From Gammaproteobacteria bacterium (GTDB lineage Bacteria > Pseudomonadota > Gammaproteobacteria > Pseudomonadales > Pseudohongiellaceae): a DNA stretch of 64,000 nt. The translations under genes and the position numbers were made by a program. Under the pieces are notes generated by a model. That model worked only from the letters and a program-made list of their open reading frames with translations, was not told the DNA's origin and did not search any database. Shown one piece after another: positions 10,095-19,719 of this stretch (position 1 is the stretch's first letter; each line of letters begins with the position of its first letter). The stretch covers positions 62,001-126,000 of the forward strand of contig PASF01000001.1 of assembly GCA_002711845.1 (NCBI GenBank), read 5' to 3'.

Positions 10095-10119
10095 TGTCTG
10101 TGGGGGTGCTGTGAGCGCT

Positions 10120-11694
10120 TTACAAGGGCTGCGGACCGGCCGCGACAATAGCGTCGGAAACCGCAAAGCGCTTGAAGTTGTTATTGAACTGCCCGATCAG
10201 GTCTGCCGCCTTGGCGTCATACTTCGCCGGATCTGCCCAGGTGTTGCGCGGATTCAGCAGGGCAGTATCGACGCCGGGTACTCGGGTCGGAACAGTGAGA
10301 TTGATGCCGGGCAAATGTTCGGTGTCAGTGTCGCGCAGAGCGCCGCGCTGAATGGCATGCAGCACCGACCGGGTAACCGGAATACTGAAGCGTTTGCCAG
10401 TGCCGTGCGGACCGCCGGTCCATCCGGTATTGACCAGGTACACCTGGCTGTCGAATTCGGCGATACGCTTTATCAACAGGTCAGCATAGACGCCAGCAGG
10501 CCGCGGGAAAAAGGGCGCGCCAAAGCAGGTGGAAAACGTGGACTTGATGCCATCGCCGGCGCCCACCTCAGTGGAGCCGACCAGCGCGGTGTAACCACTG
10601 AGGAAGTGATAGGCGGCCGCTTCCGGCGACAGGATGGACACCGGTGGCAGAACCCCGGTCAGGTCACAGGTCAGGAACACGATGGCCTTGGGTTCGCCGG
10701 CACGATTGGCTTCAATGCGATTTTTGATGTGCGTGAGCGGGTAACAGGCCCGGCTGTTCTCGGTCAGATGTGTGTCACTGTAATCGGCGACGCGGGTCTT
10801 TTCATCAATGCTGACGTTTTCGATGACCGAACCGAACGTGATGGCATCCCAGATTACCGGCTCGTTCTGCTGGCTGAGGTCGATGCACTTGGCGTAACAG
10901 CCGCCTTCCAGGTTGAACACCGTGCCCTTGCCCCAGCCGTGCTCGTCATCACCAATCAGGTAGCGTTCCTCATCGGCGGACAATGTGGTCTTGCCGGTAC
11001 CTGACAGACCAAAGAACAGGCAGACATCGCCGTCTTCGCCGACATTGGCTGAGCAGTGCATGGGCAGAACATTTTTGGCCGGCAGCAGGAAGTTCTGTAC
11101 CGAGAACATGGACTTTTTCATCTCGCCGGCGTAACGCATGCCCGCCAGCAGCACTTTGCGCTGCGCAAAGTTGATGATCACGGTGCCGTCAGAATGCGTG
11201 CCGTCGCGTTCCGGTTCGCAGACAAAATCCGGCGCGCTGAGTATCTGCCAGACGTCCTTGCCGTTGGGGTTGTAGTTATCGGCGGCTTTGATAAACAGGG
11301 TGCTGCCAAACAGGCAGTGCCAGGCATACTGCGCGGTGACATGAACCGGGATATAGTGCTCGGGGTCGGCGCCAACATGCAGGTCCGCTGTGAACAGGTC
11401 CTTGTCGGCCAGGTAGTCGGTCACCCGTTGCCACAGCGCATCAAACTTTTCCGGTGCCAAGGGCTGATTGACTGTGCCCCAGTCAATCATGTCCGTCGAG
11501 TCAGGTTCCTGCACGATAAAACGGTCTTTGGGGCTGCGCCCGGTGCGATGCCCGGTTTCCACCACCAGCGCGCCGTTGTTGGCCAGCTTGCCCTCATGCC
11601 GCTGCAGGGCTATTTCAATGAGCTGGCTGGGTGTGAGGTTCTGATAGATGGTGCGGTTCCGTTCCTGGCGAACTTCCTGAATGATTGTCGGCAT
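10120..11694 (-). CDS. pckA: Phosphoenolpyruvate carboxykinase (ATP)
   Basis: 524 residues from ATG 11692-11694, which begins [20 protein letters not shown]. The frame is open 27 codons further upstream but that part is not family-like. It converts oxaloacetate and ATP to phosphoenolpyruvate for gluconeogenesis. Visible motifs are the P-loop [13 protein letters not shown], the kinase-specific metal site [10 protein letters not shown], and [11 protein letters not shown] and [13 protein letters not shown]. The yrfG-hslR-pckA order resembles E. coli, but hslO, which lies between hslR and pckA there, is missing. Confidence 0.97.
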   Translation of the reverse strand: MPTIIQEVRQERNRTIYQNLTPSQLIEIALQRHEGKLANNGALVVETGHRTGRSPKDRFIVQEPDSTDMIDWGTVNQPLAPEKFDALWQRVTDYLADKDLFTADLHVGADPEHYIPVHVTAQYAWHCLFGSTLFIKAADNYNPNGKDVWQILSAPDFVCEPERDGTHSDGTVIINFAQRKVLLAGMRYAGEMKKSMFSVQNFLLPAKNVLPMHCSANVGEDGDVCLFFGLSGTGKTTLSADEERYLIGDDEHGWGKGTVFNLEGGCYAKCIDLSQQNEPVIWDAITFGSVIENVSIDEKTRVADYSDTHLTENSRACYPLTHIKNRIEANRAGEPKAIVFLTCDLTGVLPPVSILSPEAAAYHFLSGYTALVGSTEVGAGDGIKSTFSTCFGAPFFPRPAGVYADLLIKRIAEFDSQVYLVNTGWTGGPHGTGKRFSIPVTRSVLHAIQRGALRDTDTEHLPGINLTVPTRVPGVDTALLNPRNTWADPAKYDAKAADLIGQFNNNFKRFAVSDAIVAAGPQPL

Positions 11695-11786
11695 GCCTGT
11701 CGTCACCTTGTCTGTTAGTGCCGGCATTATGGCAAAAAAAGCCGGGAGTGAATACCTGATTGCTGACGTTGCCAACGGCTGCCAGG

Positions 11787-12206
11787 CTATTCAAAGCGGC
11801 CCTTCATGGCCTGGCGCAGGCGCCTGTCTTTTTTGTTAGGTTTATCATGCGCATATTGTCCTGCTGCCTGCATCTTTCGCTGCTCGGCCAGTGCCTGTCT
11901 CTGTTTGATGCTGGCGTCAGTCTCGCAGTACAACTGTTGCGCCTCGGGCGCACTGCGGCGCTGCTCGGACAAACCGGTCACGGTCAGCGTTTTTTCGTCC
12001 CAGCCCTGGCGTACTGTCATCACGGTGCCTGCCGCGATCTCTTTGCCGGCCTTGGCTTTCTGACCGTCAATTTGCACCTTGCCGCCATCAATGGCGGCTT
12101 TTGCCAGCGCCCGGGTCTTGAACAGGCGGGCCGCCCATAACCACTTGTCGAGCCGGACCCGACCGGCGCCAGCCTGGGCTGTTTTGGCATGAGGGTCATT
12201 GGCCAT
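11787..12206 (-). CDS. hslR: Ribosome-associated heat-shock protein Hsp15
   Basis: 139 residues with an N-terminal S4 RNA-binding domain: [20 protein letters not shown] and [18 protein letters not shown] basic C-terminal tail ([26 protein letters not shown]) is typical of Hsp15. The family binds 50S subunits carrying stalled peptidyl-tRNA after heat shock. Its start overlaps the 3' end of yrfG by 11 bases, so the two are translationally coupled. Confidence 0.95.
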   Translation of the reverse strand: MANDPHAKTAQAGAGRVRLDKWLWAARLFKTRALAKAAIDGGKVQIDGQKAKAGKEIAAGTVMTVRQGWDEKTLTVTGLSEQRRSAPEAQQLYCETDASIKQRQALAEQRKMQAAGQYAHDKPNKKDRRLRQAMKGRFE

Positions 12207-12876
12207 TCGGTGTAGGGCCTGTCATGGGGGGCATGATCTGTTCAAAGTCGTGCAGGCAGACGAACTCATCGTGCTGCACTGGTGGCCGTTGGCTATCGGG
12301 CAGGGTGATGCCAAACAGGTGCCGGATGCCCTCGGCGCGGGCGCGCTGCAGGACATTAAAATTGTCATCAAACAGCACCGTGCGTTCAGGGTCGTAGGGT
12401 TCGGTGTCGCGCAACGCCGTCCAGAACCCTTCGTTTTCCTTGGCCAGCCCCAGCTCATGAGAACTGATGAGACGCTGGAAGTGCTTCTGCAGACCGGTAT
12501 GCTGCATTTTCAGAGTGAGACTGCCCGGATGGGCGTTGGTGACCAGTAGCACCGTTTTGCCGTGCTCCTGCAACCGGGTCAGTAGTGGCATGACATTGGG
12601 TCGCAGCGCGATTTTATCGCGCACGGCATTTTTCATGCCCTGAATATCCAGCTGCAGAGTGTTCGACCAGAAATCGATGCAATACCAGTCAAGTTTTCCG
12701 TGCATGGCCCGATACTGTTGCTGCAATTGGGCCCACGCAGTGTCCGCATCCATGCCGATGCGTTCACCATACGTGGTAGGCACCAGTGTTTCCCAGAAAT
12801 AATTGTCGAAATGCAGGTCCAGCAGCGTGCCGTCCATGTCAAACATGACGGTGTCGATATCGGCCCAGTTCAGCAT
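12196..12876 (-). CDS. yrfG: GMP/IMP nucleotidase YrfG (HAD family)
   Basis: 226 residues. HAD motif I is VMFDMDGTLLDL with nucleophile D13 and acid/base D15. Motif II is VLLVTNAHPGSL. Motifs III and IV come from the lysine of ELGLAKEN and TVLFDDNFNVLQRA. The insert YFWETLVP is typical of the YrfG branch, which dephosphorylates GMP and IMP. Overlaps hslR by 11 bases at its 3' end. Confidence 0.93.
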   Translation of the reverse strand: MLNWADIDTVMFDMDGTLLDLHFDNYFWETLVPTTYGERIGMDADTAWAQLQQQYRAMHGKLDWYCIDFWSNTLQLDIQGMKNAVRDKIALRPNVMPLLTRLQEHGKTVLLVTNAHPGSLTLKMQHTGLQKHFQRLISSHELGLAKENEGFWTALRDTEPYDPERTVLFDDNFNVLQRARAEGIRHLFGITLPDSQRPPVQHDEFVCLHDFEQIMPPMTGPTPNGQ

Positions 12877-12996
12877 GAGACAGTGGCCTTCTTGTGAAAA
12901 TAAATTACCGAGTTCATACTGCTCATTATGCCGGCGGCGACGCTGTCAGACAAGGATGGTCTGGTATGTATCAATGTCGCGCATGGGAGTAGCGTA

Positions 12997-15882
12997 ATGG
13001 TAAACAAGGTTGATTATGACAGGGTCAGCCGGTTCTCACGCAGGCTGCTGATTGCGCTGGCGTTGTTGCTGGTGGTGATTGAGCTGTTGCCATGGCCGGC
13101 ATTCCCCGGGATCAGCGAATATCTGCCGGTGCATGCCTTTCTTGAAGTCGTGGCCGTGGTGATCGCCGCCATGGTGTTTACGGTGGGCTGGCACACCTAC
13201 CAGGGCCGGGCCGACTATCGCACAATCGCCGTGGCCTGCCTGTTTCTGGGAGTCGCGGTGCTGGATTTCAGCCACCTGCTTTCCTACCAGGGCATGCCGG
13301 ACTTTGTCTCGCCCAGCGGCCCGGAGAAGGCCATCGATTTTTGGCTGGCGGCACGCAGCCTGGCGGCACTGGCGTTGCTGGCAGCGGTGCTGCTGCCGGT
13401 CGTGCGTGCGCCACCGGCGTTCCGCTTTCTGCTGCTGATGGCTGTTGCCATGCTGGTGGTGTGTCTGCATGTGCTGTTTCTGTTTTTTCCGCATTGGCTG
13501 CCGACAAAATTTGATGCGGATACCGGGCCCACTGCCTACAAAATCGGTTTCGAATATGTCCTGATGCTGATCTACGTCGTTGCAGCGTATATCCTGTGGC
13601 AGCGCGGCGCCCGGTCGCGGCGAGTGGACACTCACATGCTGGCTGTCGCGGCAACGATCATGGCGTTCAGCGAGCTGCTGCTGACGCGCTACATGAATTT
13701 TTTTGATGTCTTCAACGTTACCGGGCATCTGTACAAGGTCGTTGCTTATGCCTACCTGTACCAGGCCCTGGTCGTCACTGGCATCGTGTCGCCCTATCAT
13801 GCCATGGCCCGATCCAATTCGCGTTTGACAGCGACGCTGGAATCGATACCTGATCTGATGTTTGAAGTGGGTGCCGATGGCACAATATTGGATTATCATT
13901 CCGGAAAATCGCGCGCCGAGCTGCTGGTTTCGCCCGATGTTTTTGTCGGGCGCAAACTGCAAGCGTGTATTCCGCAGCATGCCTGCGACGTCTGCATGAA
14001 GGCGATCGCCGATATCGATGAAACCGGCAGAACCCGTGAGCGCAGTTACTGGCTTGAACGCGATGATGGCGTGCACTGGTACGAGATCTCCGGTGCCAGT
14101 ATTGTTGAGAATGGCGATGCGCCGACTTATCTGCTGCTGATACGTGATGTCACGGAGCGACGCCGGCTCAATGCCGAGTTGCGTATTGCCGCCACGGCGT
14201 TTGCTTCGCAGGAAGGCATCATGATCACTGATGCCAACATGCGTATCCTGAGAGTGAATGCGGCGTTCGAACAAAGCACGGGCTTCACCCAGGCCGAAGT
14301 ACAGGGGCAAACGCCCAAGGTGTTGCAGTCCGGTCGGCATGACCGCGAGTTCTATCAGCAGATGTGGGCCGCTATTGAAACCACAGGCAGCTGGCAGGGC
14401 GAGATCTGGAACCGTCGCAAGAATGGCGAGACGTATCCGCAGACAACGACTATTACCGCGGTACGCAATCAGGCCGGGGAGGTCACCAATTATGTGGCTG
14501 ACTACATCGATATCAGTGACATCAAGTGGGCCGAGGCCGAAATCAGTAAACTGTCCTATTTTGATTCACTGACCGGTCTGATCAACCGTTCACGGTTACT
14601 GCAGGTGCTGGAGCAGACCGTCAGTCGCAGCGTTGACAAGCAGCGCTTTGGTGCCCTGCTGATGATCGACCTGGATCAGTTCAAGGTGATCAATGACACG
14701 CTTGGTCATCGGGCCGGTGACGAATTGCTGGTCCGTATTGCCAGACGGCTACAGGAACTGGTGCGCCCCATGGACAATGTGGCGCGTTACGGTGGTGACG
14801 AGTTTGTGGTAATGCTCGAAACGCTGGGCGACGACGCGGGACGGGCGGCAACGTCGGTGCAGCGCATGGCGCAATCCATACTGAGTGGCCTGGCGGATAA
14901 CTACCGGATTCAGAATGCCGATTATTTTTCCACCTGCAGCATCGGCATCACCCTGTTCGGAGAAGGGGCAGCCGATACTGTGGAGCTGGTCAAACAGGTC
15001 GACATTGCCATGTTCCAGGCCAAGAAAGAGGGTGGCAATGCAATTTGCTTTTTTGATCCCGAGTGGCAGGCCATGGTCAGCGAGCGCGCCACCCTGCTGC
15101 AGGAGCTGCGCGAAGCCATCCACCGGCATCAATTCGAATTGTATTACCAGCCACAACTTGATGCAGCCGGCCAGGTGATCGGCGCAGAGGCGCTGGTGCG
15201 CTGGAACCACCCGGTTCGCGGCCTGGTCTCGCCGGTTGAGTTCATTCCCCTGGCCGAGCAGAACGGCCTGATTCTGGCACTGGGGCGCGAAGTGCTGGAG
15301 CTGGGACTGAAGCAGCTTAAAGACTGGCAGCAGGTCGAGCAGTGTCAGCACCTGAAACTGAGCATCAATCTGGTGCCCGAGCAGTTTTACGAAGAGGGCT
15401 TTGCCAACAGCCTCAAGGCGCAGCTGCAGGCACTGGCCATTGATCCGAACCTGTTGATGCTTGAATTCACCGAGTCCACGCTGATGGACAACCTGGCGCT
15501 GGCCAGAATCAACATGCAAAAACTCAGCGATGTCGGTGTGCATTTTGCCATTGATGATTTTGGTACCGGGTATTCGTCGCTGACCTACCTGAGCGAGTTG
15601 CCGCTGGACATGCTCAAGATTGATCAGTCGTTTGTGCAAAATCTGGGTATCAAGCCCAAGGATGCTGCGATTGTACGCACCATCATTGACATGGCATATA
15701 CCCTGGATATGACGGTACTGGCGGAGGGTGTGGAAACGCAAGAGCAGCACCGTTTCCTGTCCGGTCACGGCTGTGCACTCTATCAGGGCTACCTGTTTGG
15801 TCGGCCAGTGCCGGCGGCGCAATTTGCCGCCGACCGGGCAAACCGAGGTGTGTTATTCCACGATAATGGTAATTTTCTCTGA
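12997..15882 (+). CDS. Membrane-anchored PAS-PAS-GGDEF-EAL c-di-GMP protein
   Basis: 961 residues from ATG 12997, with GGGAG 7 bases upstream; the frame is open 23 codons further. About seven membrane segments (residues about 18-260) resemble a MASE3-type sensor. Two PAS domains follow, including TLESIPDLMFEVGADGTIL and FASQEGIMITDANMRIL. The cyclase domain has an intact RYGGDEFVV, and the phosphodiesterase domain has GAEALVRWNHP, ESTLMDNL and DDFGTGYSSLTYL. Both active sites look complete, so it may make or break c-di-GMP. The MSHA ATPase MshE at 47-49 kb binds c-di-GMP, making it a plausible downstream target. Its last 30 bases overlap the antisense DUF4399 gene. Confidence 0.93.
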   Translation: MVNKVDYDRVSRFSRRLLIALALLLVVIELLPWPAFPGISEYLPVHAFLEVVAVVIAAMVFTVGWHTYQGRADYRTIAVACLFLGVAVLDFSHLLSYQGMPDFVSPSGPEKAIDFWLAARSLAALALLAAVLLPVVRAPPAFRFLLLMAVAMLVVCLHVLFLFFPHWLPTKFDADTGPTAYKIGFEYVLMLIYVVAAYILWQRGARSRRVDTHMLAVAATIMAFSELLLTRYMNFFDVFNVTGHLYKVVAYAYLYQALVVTGIVSPYHAMARSNSRLTATLESIPDLMFEVGADGTILDYHSGKSRAELLVSPDVFVGRKLQACIPQHACDVCMKAIADIDETGRTRERSYWLERDDGVHWYEISGASIVENGDAPTYLLLIRDVTERRRLNAELRIAATAFASQEGIMITDANMRILRVNAAFEQSTGFTQAEVQGQTPKVLQSGRHDREFYQQMWAAIETTGSWQGEIWNRRKNGETYPQTTTITAVRNQAGEVTNYVADYIDISDIKWAEAEISKLSYFDSLTGLINRSRLLQVLEQTVSRSVDKQRFGALLMIDLDQFKVINDTLGHRAGDELLVRIARRLQELVRPMDNVARYGGDEFVVMLETLGDDAGRAATSVQRMAQSILSGLADNYRIQNADYFSTCSIGITLFGEGAADTVELVKQVDIAMFQAKKEGGNAICFFDPEWQAMVSERATLLQELREAIHRHQFELYYQPQLDAAGQVIGAEALVRWNHPVRGLVSPVEFIPLAEQNGLILALGREVLELGLKQLKDWQQVEQCQHLKLSINLVPEQFYEEGFANSLKAQLQALAIDPNLLMLEFTESTLMDNLALARINMQKLSDVGVHFAIDDFGTGYSSLTYLSELPLDMLKIDQSFVQNLGIKPKDAAIVRTIIDMAYTLDMTVLAEGVETQEQHRFLSGHGCALYQGYLFGRPVPAAQFAADRANRGVLFHDNGNFL

Positions 15883-16281
15883 CATCACCGGCGGGTTGTG
15901 CGGCACGTGCATATGGTCACCCAGCAGCAGCTGCAGGGTATGCTCGCCCGGCTCCAGGGTCACTGACGCCTGCGTCTGGCCCAGGCCAAAGTGCATGACG
16001 TCGCCACCCAGTGCCAGGGACAGGTCCGGTAACGGGTCCTTGTTGATCAGCAGGTGGTGGTGGCCGGTATTGGGCATGGCAATCCCGGCGGGCGCAACGC
16101 CCATATTGTTAAGGCCGAAGACCACCGTGAACGTGGTCCCGACAGTGTCACCATGCTGTGGCGACACAATATAGACCTGGGCGCCTTCGGGCGCTGGTGA
16201 CGGTTGTGCGAAAAGGCTGGCCGACAGGCCCAGCGCCGCGACCAGACCAACTGCAGTCAGTGACTTTTGCAACGTTCTCAT
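15853..16281 (-). CDS. DUF4399 periplasmic protein
   Basis: 142 residues from ATG 16279-16281, preceded by GGAG at 6 bases. A Sec signal peptide (LTAVGLVAALGLSASLFAQ) is followed by a DUF4399-like beta domain: VYIVSPQHGDTVGTTFTVVFGL, GHHHLLIN, and PGEHTLQLLLGDHMHVPHNPPV. The many histidines suggest metal binding, but function is unknown. The last 30 bases, including the stop, overlap the end of the convergent GGDEF-EAL gene. A REP-like palindrome lies just upstream of the start. Confidence 0.85.
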   Translation of the reverse strand: MRTLQKSLTAVGLVAALGLSASLFAQPSPAPEGAQVYIVSPQHGDTVGTTFTVVFGLNNMGVAPAGIAMPNTGHHHLLINKDPLPDLSLALGGDVMHFGLGQTQASVTLEPGEHTLQLLLGDHMHVPHNPPVMSEKITIIVE

Positions 16282-16301
16282 TTGTTTCTCCATAGGGTAA
16301 A

Positions 16302-16342
16302 GGGGACGACGGATATTAGCATGGCTTCTGGCGTCCGTCCCC
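16302..16342. repeat. REP-like palindrome, GGGGACGGA family (copy 2)
   Basis: AAAGGGGACGACGGA at the left and CGTCCGTCCCCATT at the right are inverted arms around about 20 bases. The left arm has a two-base insertion relative to the copy at 19669. It lies in the intergenic region between the divergent DUF4399 and TonB-receptor genes. Confidence 0.6.
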
Positions 16343-16395
16343 ATTGCTGCTGATACCGCGGCTATCCGGAAAGTCACATTGTGTTACAAAATGTA

Positions 16396-16424
16396 TTGAA
16401 ACGAGCGTTCGTCGGTTATAGACT
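16396..16424 (+). promoter_or_regulatory. Possible sigma70 promoter for the TonB-dependent receptor
   Basis: TTGAAA (16396-16401) and TAGACT (16419-16424) are 17 bases apart, matching 5 of 6 and 4 of 6 consensus bases. This leaves a 5' leader of about 150 bases, which contains a GC-rich hairpin. Confidence 0.35.
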
Positions 16425-16501
16425 TTGAGGCGGTCTTGGACAATCTAAGGACGTCGTTGATTCCACGTAGTTGTATCTGTGGTGTTTTTCGGGCCTTGTC
16501 T

Positions 16502-16521
16502 CGCGGCGCCAACGCGCCGCG
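16502..16521 (+). other. GC-rich hairpin in the receptor leader
   Basis: CGCGGCGC, loop CAAC, GCGCCGCG form a perfect 8-bp stem about 60 bases before the start codon of the TonB-dependent receptor. No T-run follows, so it is not an intrinsic terminator; it could affect mRNA stability or translation. Confidence 0.5.
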
Positions 16522-16581
16522 CAACAGCGTTTAAAACATTAAGCAGTAAAATAACAACAAGAAACTACAGGAGAGTGACCC

Positions 16582-19500
16582 ATGCGACATGTCTATTCAG
16601 GCAAACGCAAGTCCCTGGTTCTGGCCATCATGATGGCCGGCACCGCAATGCCCCTCGCCGCCCAGGAAACCGAAATCGAAGAAGTGGTGGTGACCGGTTC
16701 CCTGATCCGTGGTACGCCGCTTGACGCGGCCCTGCCCGTTGAAGTCTTTTCCGCCGCCGAGTTACAGGAGACCGGCAGCCCGACAGCTCTCGATTTTGCC
16801 AAAACCCTCACCGCCGGTGGTCCGATCACCGGGGAAGCCTATTATTTTGGCGGTTCCGGCAATACCGGCAACGTCAGCTTCAACCTGCGTGGTATCGGTT
16901 CTGATAAAACCCTGACGCTGTTCAACGGGCGTCGTACGCCCCAGAACGCATCGGTGTTCCCGTCGTCGGTGACCAGCAGGATCGAAATTCTCAAGGATGG
17001 CGCGGCGGTTACCTACGGGGCCGATGCCACCGGGGGTGTGGTGAACTTCATTACCGAAGACAACTACCAGGGTTTTGAGCTGAGTTCGTCCTACAAGGGC
17101 GGTTTCGATTCGGACGGTGACTGGACTGTCGCTGCCAAAGGCGGCTGGGATGTCGGTGACAGCAACCTGATGGTGGCTGCCGAGTGGGATCACCGCTCAC
17201 GCCTGCGCACCACCGAGCGGGATTTCTCGAGCCTGCCCTACGGTGTCAATCCGGCGCCCTGGTCGGGCCTGACCAACCTGGCTGGCTGGGTGCCACGTGC
17301 CAGTTTGCCTGCCAGCCCCGGCTTTACCGCCAACTCGGAATGGGGCACGCCACTGGGTCTGGTGTCCGACTTTACCCAATCGTCATGCGAGGCGGTAGGC
17401 GGTACGTTTGTCAACAGCTTCACTTGTCAGTACGGTTATCTGCCCTTCTACAATATCGTTGAAGAGAATGAGATTTACCGCCTGTTTGGCCAGATCACCA
17501 CGCAGATGTCAGACACCATGGAGTTTTACGCGCGCGCGGCCTATAGCCGGGTGCATACACCCGAAGCCTATGGTTCGCCGTCACAACCGGTGGTACGCGG
17601 ACCGGCACAGACTTCCGGTTTGACCTATCAGCTCTATGCGCCTGTGACCAATCCCTACGTCAGCGAGTTCGTGCAGCGCACCGGCTGGGCCAACAATCCA
17701 CTGTCAGCCATTACCCAGGGCTTCACACCCATCACCTACCGTGCTTTTGCCCATGGTGGTAATGACACGTTTGCCGGTCCCGGTCTGCACAGTACCCCCA
17801 ACGAGAACGAAGCGCGTTACTGGCATATCGCCACCGGCGTGACAGGTGAATTCGAAAACGAGATTGCCTATGATTTTGCCGTTACCTACAACCAGTTCGA
17901 TGGGCGCGGTTCGGCACCGGATATTATGGGCGCGCGTCTGCAAAATGCCCTGTACGGTTTTGGTGGTCCAAACTGTAATGCACAGGATCAGAATTTTGAC
18001 CGTCTTGGCATCCAGAACCCGGCCCAGGCCGGTGTTGGGGACTGCATGTACTGGAACCCGTTTGCCTCCAACTTTGCCGGGCAACCGGTGCTGGGCCTGG
18101 CCAACCCCAGTTATGACCCCAACCTGCAGAATCCGCAGGAACTTCGGGAATGGATCTTTAACGAGCGATACGGTGAAACCACATCCTGGAACGCTACCGT
18201 GGATCTGGTGTTCAGCGGCCAGACCGGGATAGAGCTGCCCGGCGGCAATATCGCCTGGGGTGCCGGGGTGCAATATCGGGATACCAGAAACCGCGAGACT
18301 AACCCGGATCCCATTTATAACGGCGCCACTCCCTGTTTCTGGTCGGAACAGCGACCGCTGGACCCGAATGATCCGCAGTACAACGGCTGCACACCTGACG
18401 GCCCGGGTCCGTTCTTCTTCTTTGGTATAGATCCACCGGACTCCACCAAGCAGGATCAGCGCTCGGCATTTGCCGAGTTCAATCTGCCCTTCCTGGACAC
18501 TTTGCAGATGACAGCGGCGGTGCGCCACGAAGCCTTCAGTGGTGACCTGAGTGCCACTGTATACAAGGTGTCAGGCAAGTACGACCTGACTGACAACCTG
18601 TCCTTCCGTGGTTCCTATGGCACCAACTACCAGGCGCCGGGTGCCGGCCTGGTGCCCGGTGAGGTCAACAATGGCGTGAACAGCTACACCATCGCCGGCG
18701 GTGACTGGCGTGGTGCCACCACGGTCACCGCGACCGGCATCGAGCCGGAAACAGCAACGGTCTGGAGCACCGGTGCTATCTGGCAATCAGAAGGGTTTGA
18801 TGTCTCGCACAATTTCCAGTTTATTGTTGATTACTTCAGCATTGAGACGGAAGACGAGCTGGGTCTGCTGGCGTCAGCCAATGATATCGCCAGCTCCGTG
18901 TTCAGCATTCCCCCGCCTGGCGCCAGCAATGTGCCTTCCAACAGGACGGCGCTGGCCGACTGTTCACACCCGCTGGTTGGACGTGTCCAGTTTAATGGTG
19001 GTGTGTGCACCCAGGGTGTGACCACGGCGAATGACTTCTCCAACATCACTACCGAGTTCGGCAACGGCCCGGGCCAGACCACCAACGGCTTTGACGTGCA
19101 GGCGCGCTACAGTTTCCCGGCCTTCGCCGGCGACATGCGCCTGGGCCTGACGCTGACCAAAGTGGAGGAGTTCACCTTTGGTGAAACCGTGCTTGATGGC
19201 TTCCAGCTGGATCCGGGTGATGATCGTCTGGGTACACTGAACTTTGCCACCATTGCGCAGGCTGCCCCCGAGTGGCGTGCCAACCTCAATGTCAACTACG
19301 GGCAGGGCGATCACAACTTCCGCTTTGTGTTGAGCTACATTGATGGTGTCAAAGACGAGCGTTATTACAACGATGATGGCACCGTCAACGAGGCAGCGTT
19401 GGTGCCCGGTGGCTTCCAGCCAGGCACAACCACGCGGTTTGAACCGTCCTATTACGGGGTTGACCCGGGTGGCTGGGTGACCGGCGACCTGCACTGGATC

Positions 19501-19650
19501 TGGGATCACGAGTGGGCGTCGTTCAGTGCCTCGGTGACCAACATCACCGATGAAGATCCGCCCGCGTCACGTCAGGAGTTCGGCTACGATCCACGAATCG
19601 GCAACCCGTTGGGTCGTGTGTTTGAAGTCGGTATCCGTAAAGAGTTCTAA
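16582..19650 (+). CDS. TonB-dependent outer-membrane receptor
   Basis: 1022 residues. The signal peptide (KSLVLAIMMAGTAMPLAAQ) is followed by the TonB-box-like ETEIEEVVVTGSLIRGT. The plug domain has SFNLRGIGSDKTLTLFNGRR and IEILKDGAAVTYGADATGG. A long beta-barrel ends in the outer-membrane C-terminal signature VFEVGIRKEF. Such receptors import siderophores, oligosaccharides or similar ligands using TonB-ExbBD energy. The ligand cannot be told and no linked transport or catabolic genes are adjacent. AGGAGAG lies 6 bases before the ATG, and a strong terminator follows the stop. Confidence 0.95.
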   Translation: MRHVYSGKRKSLVLAIMMAGTAMPLAAQETEIEEVVVTGSLIRGTPLDAALPVEVFSAAELQETGSPTALDFAKTLTAGGPITGEAYYFGGSGNTGNVSFNLRGIGSDKTLTLFNGRRTPQNASVFPSSVTSRIEILKDGAAVTYGADATGGVVNFITEDNYQGFELSSSYKGGFDSDGDWTVAAKGGWDVGDSNLMVAAEWDHRSRLRTTERDFSSLPYGVNPAPWSGLTNLAGWVPRASLPASPGFTANSEWGTPLGLVSDFTQSSCEAVGGTFVNSFTCQYGYLPFYNIVEENEIYRLFGQITTQMSDTMEFYARAAYSRVHTPEAYGSPSQPVVRGPAQTSGLTYQLYAPVTNPYVSEFVQRTGWANNPLSAITQGFTPITYRAFAHGGNDTFAGPGLHSTPNENEARYWHIATGVTGEFENEIAYDFAVTYNQFDGRGSAPDIMGARLQNALYGFGGPNCNAQDQNFDRLGIQNPAQAGVGDCMYWNPFASNFAGQPVLGLANPSYDPNLQNPQELREWIFNERYGETTSWNATVDLVFSGQTGIELPGGNIAWGAGVQYRDTRNRETNPDPIYNGATPCFWSEQRPLDPNDPQYNGCTPDGPGPFFFFGIDPPDSTKQDQRSAFAEFNLPFLDTLQMTAAVRHEAFSGDLSATVYKVSGKYDLTDNLSFRGSYGTNYQAPGAGLVPGEVNNGVNSYTIAGGDWRGATTVTATGIEPETATVWSTGAIWQSEGFDVSHNFQFIVDYFSIETEDELGLLASANDIASSVFSIPPPGASNVPSNRTALADCSHPLVGRVQFNGGVCTQGVTTANDFSNITTEFGNGPGQTTNGFDVQARYSFPAFAGDMRLGLTLTKVEEFTFGETVLDGFQLDPGDDRLGTLNFATIAQAAPEWRANLNVNYGQGDHNFRFVLSYIDGVKDERYYNDDGTVNEAALVPGGFQPGTTTRFEPSYYGVDPGGWVTGDLHWIWDHEWASFSASVTNITDEDPPASRQEFGYDPRIGNPLGRVFEVGIRKEF

Positions 19651-19668
19651 GTAAAAGAATGAAAGAAT

Positions 19669-19707
19669 GGGGACGGAGGCGATAAGTCGCTTCCGTCCCC
19701 ATTTTTT
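19669..19707 (+). terminator. Intrinsic terminator built from a REP-like palindrome (copy 3)
   Basis: GGGGACGGA pairs with TCCGTCCCC and, inside, GCGA pairs with TCGC around a TAAG loop, making a stem of about 14 bp. A T6 run follows at 19702-19707, then a second TCCCC and T-run. It lies 18 bases after the TonB-receptor stop. The arms are identical to those of the palindromes at 392 and 16302, so a dispersed repeat probably serves here as the terminator. Confidence 0.8.
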
Positions 19708-19719
19708 CGTCCCCTTTTT

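Noticed and set aside
13036-14340. 434-codon minus-strand open frame inside the GGDEF-EAL gene
   Set aside because: Low-complexity His/Gln/Arg translation, antisense to well-supported membrane and PAS domains.
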